Of a stretch of 64,000 nucleotides of DNA, positions 33,679-45,579 are shown piece by piece. The notes under the pieces are model-generated. The model saw only the letters and a list, made by a program, of their open reading frames with translations. It searched no databases and was not told where the DNA came from. The DNA is from Microvelia longipes (taxonomy: Eukaryota > Arthropoda > Insecta > Hemiptera > Veliidae), in assembly GCA_018340805.1 (NCBI GenBank), contig JACMZG010001913.1, positions 41,265,561-41,329,560 on the forward strand, in the 5' to 3' direction. Each line of letters begins with the position of its first letter. Position 1 is the first letter of the stretch. A program made the position numbers and the translations under genes.

Positions 33679-34389
33679 TTATAACTTATAGTAAAATCAT
33701 ATTTTGATAGTTATTTTTAATCGAAAGAATTCCTGGGGTTTTATTTAAAGCGTTAAAACGTAAAAACTTCATTAAATTCATTTTTATCACACAAATTTTT
33801 GCAAAATTCCTTTGGGAATTTGCTAAAATTATGCACCTCAGACTATTTTCCTATAATAGTATAAGAACTTCAACTATGCTATAATTAGAAAATGCGGTGA
33901 CTCAGCTAAATGATAAATAATCCACGCGTGTTTAAATATAGCTTGTCCTTCAAAAATTATATCACGCTTCCAATTTTAATTACATACTTTGCGGAAGTGC
34001 AAAAGCCTTTTTTTTGGGGGGGGGGAGGGAAAAAGGGCTATGGTTACTACTTTAAAAAAAATTATTAAATCTTGTTCTATTAATTGATGCCTATTTTTGG
34101 GATAATTGACAGTAAAATAAATACCAGAAAATATGACCTTTTCTAATTGGGATTAAAAACTCTATAAAAAGTATAATTTTGGTCGCTATTCATAAGTCCT
34201 TCTGATTTTTTTGAAATAGTTTTTTTAAATAATTCTTTTGTCAAATATATTTCATTTCATTTCAAGTTTTCAATTTGAGGCATATTATCAAAAGCAAACT
34301 TAAGGAAAGGCTAGGGTAGGGGAAGAGGGGCTTTGACCCCTCCCCAAAAAAAATCAATAGCCTCATAAAATAAATTGTGGAATATTTTC
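33679..34389. other. AT-rich spacer with a G run
   Basis: Contains a G-rich tract at about 34014-34030. No gene is recognised. Confidence 0.4.
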
Positions 34390-34429
34390 TTTTACAATTT
34401 CCAAAACGAAGCTCTTGCGCCGCAAGATG

Positions 34430-34770
34430 TTTTTAGAAAGCAATCTGTCAGTATGTATGTGTGTCTGTCATCATTCTGTATGGCAGCCATATTTTTATGC
34501 AAGTGAGTTGAAAAATGGTACATAAATTAATGTAAAACATATTTTGTATGACGTTATTAATGAGTCAGGAAAAATTCGAAAATTCAACAAACGCGGAAAA
34601 ATGATCGAATCACTTTTGATGTGAGTAGTTTTTGTACGCCTGTAGAGATCCATAGGAAAACAGATTTGCTAAGTTTCATCTCATTATCAGCATTAGTTCA
34701 ATTCACATCGTATGACCTGTATGTTATTTTTTAAAATGTAAAAAATCGTAAACGTTTTTGGTGTTAAATT
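34430..34770. repeat. Dispersed repeat related to 37690-38050
   Basis: Shares ATCTCATTATCAGCATTAGT, TCGTATGACCTGTAT-like words and AATGTAAAAAATCG with 37965-38042. The family word AAGACCTCCT.AGTGGTTT also occurs near 37690, 38268 and 40170, each followed by GTCTGTCTG or (GT)n. Confidence 0.65.
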
Positions 34771-35002
34771 GATAATACAACAAATTTGAAAACAATAAAT
34801 TGTTAAATCAGAAAAATAAATAATTAAGTTGAAATTGGCAGACGTTTATTTCTTTATAGAGTGGTCCGTCTTTGCCTCATACTAATAAATAATATTGGCT
34901 AGTAGTTAAAGAGATTCAACCAATCATATAGCAACATTAATTGTCCAAAAAGTGAACAATACTATTGGCTTATTATTAAACCTTTTTTTAGCTATATTTT
35001 TT

Positions 35003-35881
35003 AAATAAATAAATAAATCTTTATTTCCCTTTTTATATATTATTGTACACAAAAAAAAAATAAAATAAAAAATAAAATTCTTTTAATACTAGGTACAAGT
35101 TTTAGTAATCTAAAATATGACTAAGGGACATCAATGGCATTAACAAGAATGCCACTGGCATCTGATTATGTTATGTATGAAGAGTGGAATGTGCCCAGCT
35201 GCCTCTGCTCTTGTGCACAAAAGGTTATTGTCAAATAAATAATTTGTGGAAAGATAGATATTAGATTAAATATGAAGAGATAGAGATTTGAAGGTAAATA
35301 TATAAAAAATAGATATAATAAAAATAATGATGATTGTTAATAGATATTTATTTAATTATTGTCAATAATTCAGAGACTAATTCTTCCTTTGACAGAAGCC
35401 ACTCTTTAATGGCTTTGTTTCTCGACTTTATGGAAGCTTTTGTAAATACTGAACTTGGTATTTTATTAAACAGCTTAGGCGCAATGTACAAAAAGCAATT
35501 CTGAAATATAGTTTTATGTATCTTAGGGAGTTTGTAATTGTTTGCTGTAACATTACGAGTTGTTCTAATACCTGCATACTTCATTTTAACAAAAGAGTTG
35601 CTTCTGTCAAAAAACTCTCTTAGAACCCTGAAAATAAATAGATTTTTTAACGGAAGAATCTTTAATATTTGGAAAAGAGGAAAGGAAGATTGTCGTCTTT
35701 TACTGTTAGTGATGAGTCTGATAGCATGTTTTTGAGCAGTCAAAATAGATAGGTAACTACTTTTATAAGCACTACCCCAAAGTTGTATCCCATATTGTAA
35801 TTTGCTGTGAAAAAAGGAGTAATAAATAGTTTTAAGTGCATCGGTAATTTTTCGAGAAATAGAAATATAATTACTTGAGAG
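35003..35881 (-). mobile_element. 5'-truncated LINE
   Basis: The 3' part of a non-LTR retrotransposon ends in AATAAAGATTTATTTATTTA on the minus strand (near 35003), a typical LINE tail. It is cut at about 35881, where the dispersed repeat 35882-36151 begins. The coding remnant is described separately. Confidence 0.8.
35348..35881 (-). pseudogene. Reverse transcriptase C-terminal fragment (LINE)
   Basis: About 178 codons are open without a frameshift from the truncation point to the stop. The segment contains KLQYGIQLWGSAYKS (about 35810-35765), then AQKHAIRLI, PLFQILKILPLKNL and FLYIAPKLFNKIPSS. These are the RT thumb and C-terminal region of Jockey/I-like LINEs. The catalytic blocks are missing. 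The family differs from ORF2 of the helicase-bearing element but is related. The intact frame suggests a fairly recent insertion. The true protein start is lost. Confidence 0.8.
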
Positions 35882-36151
35882 GCTCTATAGGATAAATTAT
35901 GGGGCATCAAAAAAGTAACCTGACTACCTTCGCTTATAAATACAATCAAATAATCAGAACAAAAATACAGTAACTTATACAGTGGAACGTTAAAACATAT
36001 CAAAACACAAACAATGTGCGGAAAACCGAAATAAATAAATTAATTATAACCTTAACTATTGAAAGAGATTTCCATAAGGTTACACAGAGCCCCTGTGAGC
36101 CCCAAAAGATGTTTCAAGCCTCTCAATGTAATAAACTAGGTAATGCTCCCT
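35882..36151. repeat. Dispersed repeat, copy of 32215-32510
   Basis: Matches 32215-32510 and ends CCTCTCAATGTAATAAACTA. It is bounded on the left by the truncated LINE and on the right by a TIR element. Confidence 0.7.
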
Positions 36152-36688
36152 CTATTGTATAACACACGGCTAAAGTCAGTTGACAGCCCGCCAAAATCTT
36201 AATGCTTTCAACCTTTTTTTTAACGACAAAATCCCTTCTTTTAAGTGACAAAAAAATCCCTACTCTGGCAACACTGTAAGTAAGGTTATGTTTTGAATTT
36301 TATTATTTGTTTTTATTTGATATCAAATTTATTCATTTTACGACTGCTTTTTTGTGTCAAGTTTCTATTATTAAATGAATATTGTTTTATATTATAGACA
36401 TAATATGACAAGTACACAGATTGAACTAAAACAGATTAAAATGAGACGAAACGAACTCAAACAGATCAACATGCACAATGAAGGAAATAAAAGCGACGCT
36501 AGGCTATAAATATTAACAACCAGTGTTGCCTTTTTATGATTTTATTTACCAAAAAGATATTTTTTTGTACCGAGGCTAGCATAAAGTGGATGAGGAAAAG
36601 GCGTGGTCGGTCTAAACCAATAGAATTTTTTCCTTCCCTCATTTTTTGGCGCGCTGTCAACTGACTTTAGCCGTGTGTTATATTATAG
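36152..36688. mobile_element. MITE with ~35-bp TIRs
   Basis: Left TIR TATAACACACGGCTAAAGTC then AGTTGACAGC (36158-36187). The right TIR is its inverse, ending near 36682 (GACTTTAGCCGTGTGTTATA). A related right end is at 48640-48670. No transposase is present. Confidence 0.85.
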
Positions 36689-37139
36689 TATATGTTTCGA
36701 GAAGTTTTACAATGACTAAGTTTTCCTTTTTCCTCTTTCATAAAAAATAAAAAGTAAAATACGAAAGCGTTTAAGCATCGCAGTTCCTAATACGGCGCCA
36801 CTTCATATTATACAACGATATTACTCCACAAGGACAATCAATTTAAATTAAAATATAATTTAAACATTTGATGGATTGTATTAAAAATACAAATAATAAG
36901 GATTTAAAAATTTAACAAAGTAAATACATTGAAGACAACACCGCAAAACTATCTTGTAGAGTTAAAATTAATTAATTTATCACCATTAAATTAAATGACA
37001 TAAATATGGGTTTGCAAAACAATGTGTTTATTTTATAGAAATGTTGAATCATTTCTCAGATTTAAGTTAATGTTAAGACTCGTGTACGCAATCAGCTGTT
37101 TTTTTGTGTATGATAATTCGTTTTATTTTATACAATATA
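36689..37139. other. AT-rich spacer
   Basis: No gene or repeat recognised. Confidence 0.4.
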
Positions 37140-37290
37140 AATAAGGATCCTATTAATAAACTACATGGGCTTAGGCGGTTATTGTCATGAAGATTTGGGT
37201 CTTCCGGTGGTGACCACGACAATGTAGATAAAAAATTCAAAGTTTCGCTTCCACTGTGGGAGGCATCTTCAGGGGTGTAGGGCATCATGG
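37140..37290 (-). repeat. Dispersed repeat with a CTGAAGA hammerhead-like motif
   Basis: The minus strand carries CTGAAGA (37266-37272), an extra T, GCCTCC (37259-37264), loop CACAGT, GGAAGC (37247-37252, one C-A mismatch in stem II) and GAAA (37243-37246). It then continues into the segment shared with 25810-25990. The core matches CUGANGA...GAAA. A clear stem III and cleavage triplet are lacking (CTTTGAATT follows). It is probably a decayed hammerhead of the Penelope-like type. Confidence 0.4.
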
Positions 37291-37294
37291 ATAG

Positions 37295-37495
37295 AAACAA
37301 CATGCTCTACAAAACTGAACTGACGATTCAGTTTTGTAGAGCATTGTAAACTGAACTGAGAGTTCAGTTTTGTAGAGCATTGTGAACTGAACTGACAGTT
37401 CAGTTTTGCAGAGCATTGTGAACTGAACTGACAGTTCAGTTTTGTAGAGTATTATAAATTGAACTGACAGTTCACTTTTGTAGAGCATTTTGTTT
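37295..37495. repeat. 36-bp minisatellite with 9-bp palindrome
   Basis: About 5.5 copies of a 36-bp unit: AACTGAACTGACAGTTCAGT, then TTTGTAGAGCATTGTG. Each unit contains ACTGAACTG-A-CAGTTCAGT. The period of 12 codons yields a repeated dodecapeptide frame that is not a gene. Confidence 0.9.
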
Positions 37496-37629
37496 CTAAC
37501 CATCCTTTTTTGGTGGAACTTGTTACAGCAGCTGCCGTCTTATTACTAGCATTCAGCTTTGCAAAGATGTCTTTTTCAAATTCTTTTAAACTTTAATAAA
37601 TAGAAATATATTAGATTATTTTTCGATAT

Positions 37630-38400
37630 TTTAATTTTCATTATTCATACCTTGGGTATATAGGAAAAGTATTTTTCAGGTGTTATTAAGACCTCCTAAG
37701 TGGTTTTCACAAAGTGTGTGTGTGTGTGTGTGTGTGATTCTGTAGCTCCCAGCGTATTTATGGTAGAGAAATGAAACCAGGTAAAAAATCAATCTTTAGT
37801 TCTAGCTGTGCTAACCCAAGAATATTTTTATGTGTTTATTGCACCGCAATAATGACTCAGCAAAAATTTCAAAATATGTTACATAATATAACACGGAAAA
37901 AAATGTCGATCATTTTGAAACTTGACACGCATGTAGTCATATATAAGACCAACATATGGGTCAAGCTTCATGTCATTATCAGCATTAATTTAATTTTTAT
38001 CGAATGACTTGCATACCTTCCTAAGAAAAATGTAAAAAATCGAAAAATAATACAGTTAAGTTGAATTTTGGTATAAGTGTATTTTTCTTACATAATAAGT
38101 AATTATGTAAAAAATTAATAATTAATTAGTAATTAACCTAATTACGTTTCGTTTTAATACGGCAAGGTTATATAGTATAGATGGCTTTTTATAGTAGTTT
38201 TATAGTTTTTTAAATTTACTTTTCCTCAGGAAATAAAAAAAAAAAAAATAGGAAAAGTATTGTGTTTTTAAGACCTCCTTAGTGGTTTTTACAAAGTTGT
38301 CTGTCTGTATATGGGTGTGTATATGTGTGTGTTTGTTATCATCGTATGGAGATAATAACAAATAAGCTTAGCAGATATATTGGTTTTATACACAACTACA
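37630..38400. repeat. Dispersed repeats with (GT)n and GACCTCCT words
   Basis: Two related segments (37670-38050 and 38225-38340) carry AAGACCTCCTAAGTGGTTTT or AAGACCTCCTTAGTGGTTTT, followed by ACAAAGT and a GT-rich tract (pure (GT)n at 37716-37736). They belong to the family also seen at 34430 and 40150. No gene is recognised. Confidence 0.6.
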
Positions 38401-39599
38401 TGTGTACGAGGGGTAGTATAGAGTAAATAGAGGGTAATAATGTATAATGAATCGGTAATAACTAGGATGAATAACAGCTAGTTTTTCTAAAGCAATTTCT
38501 ATTCAAAATAATTTCAATCTATTCAAAATAATTTCTTCCTTTATTCAAGCTAAATAAAAATTCAATTTTCAAGTATTATCCTTAAAAAATGGAAAAAGGC
38601 AACTACGTATATTATTTTATTAAAAAATAGCGTTATTCAACAATATCGCTCCCTCCCAAAGCGTTAGTTGGTGATAAAGGGGGGAATTAGGAGTGAGGTC
38701 TATTTTTAGATTTATTTTCAGGCAAAATATACTCATTGTAAACAGGTTGATCCTTTTGTATGAAATTGTTCAGAAAAAAGGTTTCATTCCACAATAAAAG
38801 GGGCCTCTCATACTTTCTCACTGTTATATTAATATAAATAGGGCATAAAATCCCTTCCAGTTTAAGGTTAATAATGGTTAAGGACATAAGGAGTAAGAGG
38901 TAGGGTTAAAATCTAAAAATAGATTTGATAAAGGGAGGGTTGGACATGCGCAGTTTACCAAGGGACTTCTGGATTCCAAGAATAGAATGTCTATATTTAG
39001 AAACTTTACTGATAAAATCGGGGATACCAAACCTTCGGCATTTCCCCCTTTAGAAAATATTTTAGGCTAAAAACCTGGATACACTTAGACGTGTTGCGGT
39101 TTAAAAACGTATCTAACATCATCCTTGAAATGTTCACTGAATAAAGAATCAATAAAATACAAACTGGGATGATGACTTTTACAACTGTGAGGTATTAAAT
39201 TTTACCTATATTTTTGAAGTTAGAGTTTTAAAATTTATTCCTAGAATACAGAATACGAATATATAAATCAAATTAAAATATCTAGCAGAGTAAATTATAA
39301 TATTATTATTTATATTACGAAATATATACGAATTGAAATACTTAAATAAGTTAGGTATTATTTATTTATATAAGAAATAATTACGAGGGTTTAAATACTA
39401 AATCCGCACCTGTTACTAAAAAAATAATTCAAGTCTTGAGGTCTGCAAGACGGGCGAATTCCTTTTTCCAACCATCTGTTTTAGGGAATTTTCAAAGAAA
39501 ATTGAGCTTATGAGATTGTAATCAAAAAGGAAGGGTGTAAGGGGAAGATGAATTTTTGCAGGAGAACTTACTGATCACGAATATCGAATATATAAATAT
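38401..39599. other. Region without recognised genes
   Basis: Only short local duplications are seen (for example TTCTATTCAAAATAATTTC near 38500). A fragment at 39443-39470 (TCTGCAAGACGGGCGAATTC) resembles the end of the 6.4-kb foldback family. Confidence 0.5.
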
Positions 39600-39760
<161 letters not shown>

Positions 39761-40380
39761 TGACATATTATATAACAACATAATATAAACAAATCACGTT
39801 TATGACGTGATTTGACGAAATAAGGGACCTCTCGCACATCCTATTAAACAAATTTAGTCGAGGAAATTCGCTAAAACACCCCAATAAAATATTATTTTGA
39901 ATAGTTTTATTAATGTAAAACTACCTCTTACAACTACTACTACCTCTTGTAAGTTATTTTTCCTTTTTTTATACGAACTTTTCTTTATTTATATGAAATA
40001 AATCAGAGGTCAACAAGAGTCTACCGCCTTTCAACTGGAACTGACTCATATTAGCGAAATTTCGAAAGGGCAAAAAACTGACTAAATTCATCTATAACGT
40101 GGAGTCTTATAGTTGTCATGGAGTCGGGTGGAAAGATGTCACCGGAATTATCCATTTCTGGTGTTTTTAAGACCTCCTGAGTGGTTTGTACAAAGTTGTC
40201 TGTCTGCATGTGTGTGTGTGGGAAATGAAATTCGGTACAAGTGTACACTTTGATGTAATACATAGGTGTACCAAGTTTCGTTTTAATAAAAGTACATCCA
40301 TAAGTGTTTTTCGGTTATAATTGAGTTAAAAATTGGTACAAGTTATTCCTTGTACAGCAAGTTTTTCCGTTTTGAAATGA
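39761..40380. other. Spacer with one dispersed-repeat copy
   Basis: About 40150-40330 holds the AAGACCTCCTGAGTGGTTTG family segment described at 37630-38400. Otherwise no feature is recognised. Confidence 0.5.
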
Positions 40381-40470
40381 TAAGTATATCTATATCTATA
40401 AGTATATCTATATCTATAAGTATACCTATATCTATAAGTATATCTATACATCTATAAGTACATCTAAGCA
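40381..40470. repeat. 18-bp tandem repeat
   Basis: About five copies of ATAAGTATATCTATATCT, with small variants at the right end. Confidence 0.9.
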
Positions 40471-41211
40471 AAAAAATAAATACGTGTTTAATTATAATGA
40501 ATAAACAAACAAATGACAAATAAATACCTGCTTACAATTCATCCATAGCTTCACACTTTTACTCAAAAATGTAAATGCTTTACAAATAAACACACAAAAA
40601 TTATCAATTAGAACACCTTTTGAAAACGAAAAAGAAAATTAGTCTACGAGCAAAAACAGAAACAAAATGAACGTTTTTAAAAGAAACCTCATGAAGGTTT
40701 TACACAGATTGTTTTTTTGAACACGCTACATTACAGTAATGGCGGCAATATATGAATTACTTTTGCGTCCTAGGAGTTTTTTTTACATTCATTATTGTCC
40801 TCGGAGGTGAAAAGTACTAAATAACCTCCTATAACAATAATGATTGGCTTCTCATCCTAAAAACGGTCCAATAAAGTTATCAATTACGTACTACCTCAAA
40901 AAAGCTCTTTTTTATTTTTACCTGATTTAGAGTGATGTGACATTCTATTGAATTTTCAATTAAGTTGCACTAGCTGAGTGTAGCAGGCTTACATACTTGA
41001 CCCTGCAACAGAGTCGAAAAAGTGATTATAATTTTAATAGACTCTAAATGTTCTAAGATACACTTATGGTCAATTTTTAGAGACTTTTTAACATAAAATT
41101 AAACTAGTTGTAAATCCAAAATGAGTAAGATATTATATTAATCTCTTTATTAATATAATATGATAGGAATATAATAATAGGAATATTCTATTAAAAGTAA
41201 ACAGCATTTAA
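40471..41211. other. Spacer without recognised genes
   Basis: May include a weak copy (40550-40735) of the 32215-32510 repeat. No gene is recognised. Confidence 0.4.
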
Positions 41212-41490
41212 TTTTCCACAATGGTTTCCACAATTTAATAGTCATAGCTAGCTTTCGACCATAGCGATCATCATCAGTGGGTGAGATGAGTCTAATTCTT
41301 CTTGGCCGGTTTCTTAGGCCTGTCTGCTATAAGCCGAGCTTAAAGCAGACTTATATAAGCCGTGGCCTAAAAACCGGCCAAGCAGAATCAACTCATCTCA
41401 CTGGCACTGATGATGTCGAAAGCTGATCGAAGTGATGACGTTATAGTCGGAAGCTGGCTATGTATATTAAATTATATCATTGTGGAAAGA
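41212..41490. mobile_element. Foldback element with hammerhead-like ends
   Basis: The outer arms TTTCCACAAT...ATAGCTAGCTTTCGAC and GTCGGAAGCTGGCTAT...ATTGTGGAAA are inverted. Inner arms include GGTGAGATGAGT and GCTTAAAGC. On the minus strand the left motif is CTGATGA (41271-41277), stem II GATC/GGTC, GAAA (41253-41256), GCTAGC (41247-41252) and TA. The right arm has two partial motifs in tandem, CTGATGATGTCGAAAGC (41407-41423) and GATGACGTTATAGTCGGAAGC (about 41434-41454). Confidence 0.75.
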
Positions 41491-41689
41491 CAAATACTGT
41501 TTACTTTTTCTTAAACAAGTTGGAGTATAATAGGGAAGGAAGGCAAAGCCGGGCAAATAGGCCACGTAGTTGGGCCCTTCTTGCCAGACTCTACTTAATA
41601 GGTTTACACCAAAGGTTCTGTATTATAAAGGGGATAAGGGGCTAAGTTGATATACTGTATAGTAAAGCCTAATAATAAATAAAAACTTG
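41491..41689. other. Spacer
   Basis: No feature recognised. Confidence 0.4.
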
Positions 41690-41880
41690 TCAAAGATAAA
41701 AAAATAGATAAGAATCCATCGCAAAACTCATGTCAAACACAAACGCATGCTTGGTACAAAATTGCGCATGCTTGTAATAATTAGTCTTGTAAATGCTTGT
41801 TGTAAATGAGCTTGTAAATGCAGGTCTTAAATTTAAAGACAGACTTATATTCCAACAAATGGTTTCCTACAGTAAGTTAT
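41690..41880 (-). repeat. Degenerate copy of the 29755-30272 element interior
   Basis: Shares GCATGCTTGGTA.AAATTGCGCATGC, GCAGGTCTTAAATTT-like words and AATGGTTTCC with 29865-29955. Confidence 0.6.
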
Positions 41881-43019
41881 TAGCGATTCAAAGTCCTTAG
41901 CAGCACCACCGTCGCTGATAAGAAATTGATAACGAAAGGGTGATCGTTGTTACAGTCCTTATGGTTTTTTTGGCTTTCTTATTAATGACGATTATTTCTT
42001 TAAATTTTTTCTCAAAGTGCTTTTATTTAATTAATTTTAGGGCGTATGAACTCAGTAGAATCACTATTTCATTGAAAAATAGGGTTTTAATGGGTTGTCA
42101 CGAGTATTTAAATTGAGTGATAAGAAGGTGAAAATAACAATGTAGTGTTTTATTTTAGTTATTGTTAAATAATGTCATTTTTAAATAATTTTAGTTTGCA
42201 CAAACACAAAAAATTACCTTTCTATTGCATTAAATTGTTTAAATTAGTTGTAACAGGTATTTAAATTAACTGATAACAAGCTGATTTTCACCGTAATGGT
42301 GTCTAATTTATTATTCAATTTTATTTACATACTAAAATGATTAATTCAATTTAGATTAACTCAATAAATTCACTTCTTTGTAAAATGTTGTAAAACGGAC
42401 AAATCCAAGTTAGTAGTGATAAGAGCCTGATTCTATATTTAAAATCCTGGAATGATCGAAGTATTTATCTATGAAATATTGGCAATTTGTTTTAGCTCCG
42501 ATAGTCGATCAATTAATTTTTACTTCATTTATCACTAATTAACTAACAATAAAGAAAAAAATTATCGGCTCTTTGCTAATCCTATGATAAAAAAAATTGT
42601 ATCACTCTTTCGTTTTCCCGCCATTGGTATTGCTAACCTTACAACTATCTCTTTGAACCGCGAATAAACAAATGAAAAATTATAAACTTAATTTTGCTTT
42701 TCACCACCCTTGTCTTAATAATAATAAGTCTCTAGTAATATAATAATATTTTTAGTTAAATTAATGAAGGTGTGTCATTTAATTGTTTTATTTGCCCTGA
42801 AATTTTAATGATGAACTCGTCTTATCCTTGTAAAGTTTCGCGCCTTTTGCTATAACCTTGCGCATGAGCGTCCACAGGAGTGTCAAAGGGGTCACTTGAC
42901 CCCCCTAGAAAATCTGAGAAGTTAGATTGACCCAGACTGCAAATTATTAAAAATGCAATGCGTATTATTCTAATAAAATAATTGGAACTCACGTCAAAAG
43001 AATATGTCAAATACACTCA
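41881..43019. other. Region without recognised genes
   Basis: AT-rich. The 64-codon minus frame at 42822-43016 has no domain that I know. GGGGTCACTTGACCCCCC at about 42889-42906 is a near-perfect small palindrome. Confidence 0.4.
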
Positions 43020-43500
43020 ATAACCAACAGGCTCGCTTCGCTGGCTAGATAGAAGCTATAATGGAAAAATAAATTTAAAAATTAAACAAGGATAGCTTGT
43101 TTCAAAAAAGTAATGAAGGCTCGTTTTACTCGCCAAAGTGCTGAATTATTATATTAGGTACATTAAAAAGTACTTTCTTCGATCGCTAGATTGCTACAAT
43201 TATATACGTGGATATTGAAGAAGAGACTCGCTTCGCGCGCTAGATTGCCATAAATATACATGCAAACATATGCGATGAGGCTTAGTGCGCTAGCAAAATT
43301 GCTAAAAATGTAATTTTAGGTGCATTAAAAAGAGTTCGCTAGGATGCTAAAAACATATGAGTGGATATGGGAAAAGAGGCTTATATGATTGCAAAAGTAT
43401 ATGATATGATACGTTAAAAAGAGCTTGCTTCGCTCGCTAGCTTGATAAGAACCCTTATTTAATATGTTTGAAGGAACTCGTTTCGCTCGCTTAAGGTCTA
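43020..43500. repeat. Diverged tandem repeats with GCTTCGCTCGC motif
   Basis: Units near 43030, 43108, 43207, 43277, 43330, 43424 and 43470 carry variants of GGCTCGCTTCGCTCGCTAG followed by AT-rich DNA with TATATGnGGATAT-like words. The motif is the reverse complement of the core of the 2.3-4.5 kb satellite (GCGAGCGAAGCGAGC), so the two may be related families. Spacing is irregular. Confidence 0.6.
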
Positions 43501-43670
43501 AATAAATTGAAATATTTATTTAGGTAAGCACAATAAATAAAATATTACACAATTTTGTCAATGCATTAACATTTAGTTTAGCAAATCCCTTTTCTTGTGG
43601 TTTGCTGGATTCCTTTCTCTGAGTTTTGTCAAAAGGTGCTGAAAACTAAACCCGCAATACATTACTGATT

Positions 43671-44519
43671 AGCCCAGACCGTAGACCAGACCCTGCTAGA
43701 GAAGACAAGTTTGCTTATACTTGTCTATCCTATAAAACATTCATGAAGTCAGTAAAGTTTCCTAATCGCGTCATGCCCTTTATTTAAGATCCTTTGTACC
43801 AAGGATCTTAAATAAAGTAGATAACGAATTATTGAACATTTGTGACCCAATGAAAGTTGTATGAGATAGCGAAGTAGGAGCAAACGTACCTTTCCCATGG
43901 TTATAATGAAAAAAGGCGCGATACGCAGGTTATGTAGCAAGGTTGTCGAGTTTGCTTCTCAACTTTCTTCTGTGCTTCTCGTGATTGTTACATTTGTGGT
44001 GCTTGTTAAGTCATTTGTGCTTATATAATTTTAAATTTTGCCTTTTCAATGAGTGATAATTTAAGCGTGTTTTGTTATAACCTTCTCAAGCAATAAACAA
44101 TGGAAACTATTGTGACGTAAGTTTGCCTCTAAATTTTAAAACCTGCGCTGTTTTAAGAATTGTAAGCATGCGCAGTTTGTACCAAGCATGCGCAGTTTGT
44201 ACCAAGCATGTGCAGTTGGTTTTTCACGTGTGTTTCGTGTTGAATTCTCTCTATTTTCTGGTTTTCGATGGGGTCACTTGTTTGTACGGCAAATCGACTT
44301 AGTGTGTCATCCCCTTCATTCAAAATCCTTGGCCCAGACCGTAGACCAGACCTTGCTAGAGAAGGTAAGTTTGCTTATACTTGTCTATCCTCTAAAACAT
44401 TCATGAAGTCAGTAAAGTTTCCTAATCGCGTTATGCCCTTTAATTAAGATCCTTTGTATCAAAGATCTTGAATAAAGTAGATAACGCATTATAGAACATT
44501 TGTGACCCCATGGAAGTTG
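43671..44519. repeat. ~190-bp direct repeats flanking an inverted copy of the 29.8-kb MITE
   Basis: 43671-43862 and 44329-44519 are near-identical (GCCCAGACCGTAGACCAGAC at both starts). Between them, 43800-44330 is an inverted copy of the 29755-30272 element, with TIRs AAGGATCTTAAATAAAG and its inverse, CTTCATTCAAAATCCTT. Inside lies a short triplication of AAGCATGCGCAGTT.GTACC. The result is a partial tandem dimer of a ~658-bp unit. Confidence 0.8.
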
Positions 44520-44619
44520 CCTTTCTTTTTCCTCTCATTATTAATAATAAAATACATTAAGACTCATTACTTATTTTTATTATTATTATTTTTATAAACG
44601 CTTAAACCCGTAGTGTCAT

Positions 44620-45019
44620 ATTAGCGTTTTCTCCTCACTCGACTAATCTACCCCAGAGTTTGTACGCACTCATATCTAGGAAGCACATCTCTGTACGTGG
44701 TGGCACATAAGAATTGTTCCACCGAGTGCTTAGTTCATATAACCCAACCAGATTCTATCCACAGGTTAGTACAGGAGTTTCCCTACTTGGTTTGTATAGT
44801 TCTTTAGCCTACACCAACCTTACCAAATCTGGATGTTATACCGTAGGATTCCTCTTTAACTAACAAAAGAGAGCTTCCTTCATACAAGAGGGCAACTCCA
44901 AATATCTGGATACCGAGAGAAGCATAAAAGTAGGAGAAAGGCTGTTTCCTTATTGTGTCTACAAACATGGTAGGACTGTAATTATTTATACAGAGTGTTT
45001 CGTGATATAAGTAAAACAA
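44620..45019 (-). pseudogene. Possible LINE RT C-terminal remnant
   Basis: On the minus strand, FYASLGIQIFGVALLYEGSS (about 44930-44870) resembles the Y..L.YGI..WG block of LINE thumb regions. A later segment reading RTEMCFLDMSAYKLWGRL (about 44720-44660) fits the Leu-Pro-end region loosely. Stops intervene. This is weaker than the 35.3-kb fragment and could be chance. Confidence 0.3.
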
Positions 45020-45579
45020 TAAATGGAGTGATTCTCAATCGTTCTCTCACAAGGTTAAATTTCATAATTTTTTTAGTGTTGCGTATGTTGGTTTGAAAAA
45101 CATGCTTTGACTCCCAAAGTATAAATAATACAAATAGCATTCAGACGACAATGTATTGCCTTAAATCCAACTTAAAATCACGATTGCTTTTATTATATTC
45201 AAAACTGTTTGGTTAATTACTAATTACAATTAATATTTAAAAGGGAAAAAACAAATATCACACGCAAAAATGTACGAAGTTAAGTAGTGGACACGAAAAA
45301 AAATTCGAGTCCAAGATTAAGAAAATAGGAGGAGGAAGAGAAGAAATACAACACATCAATACAACTACAGATAAATTTAAAATACAACATCATCATTTAC
45401 ATTAACAAAAATTACAAATACATTATCTACAAGAATATAAAGAAGAAGAATAACAGCAAGCTCTGTACGACATATTAACTTTTGACAAGAAGAATAAAAT
45501 TGAAATAGAGAGAGAGAGAGAGAGAAATAGTTATTTGTGTAACTAGGCAGAAAAATGGAATATTACTGACTAGTATCGA
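45020..45579. other. AT-rich spacer
   Basis: Contains a (GA)n tract at 45509-45530. No gene is recognised. Confidence 0.5.

Noticed and set aside
42822..43016. 64-codon minus frame containing DPFDTPVDAHAQG
   Set aside because: It spans a GGGTCA/TGACCC palindrome and repeat-like DNA, with no domain that I can name.
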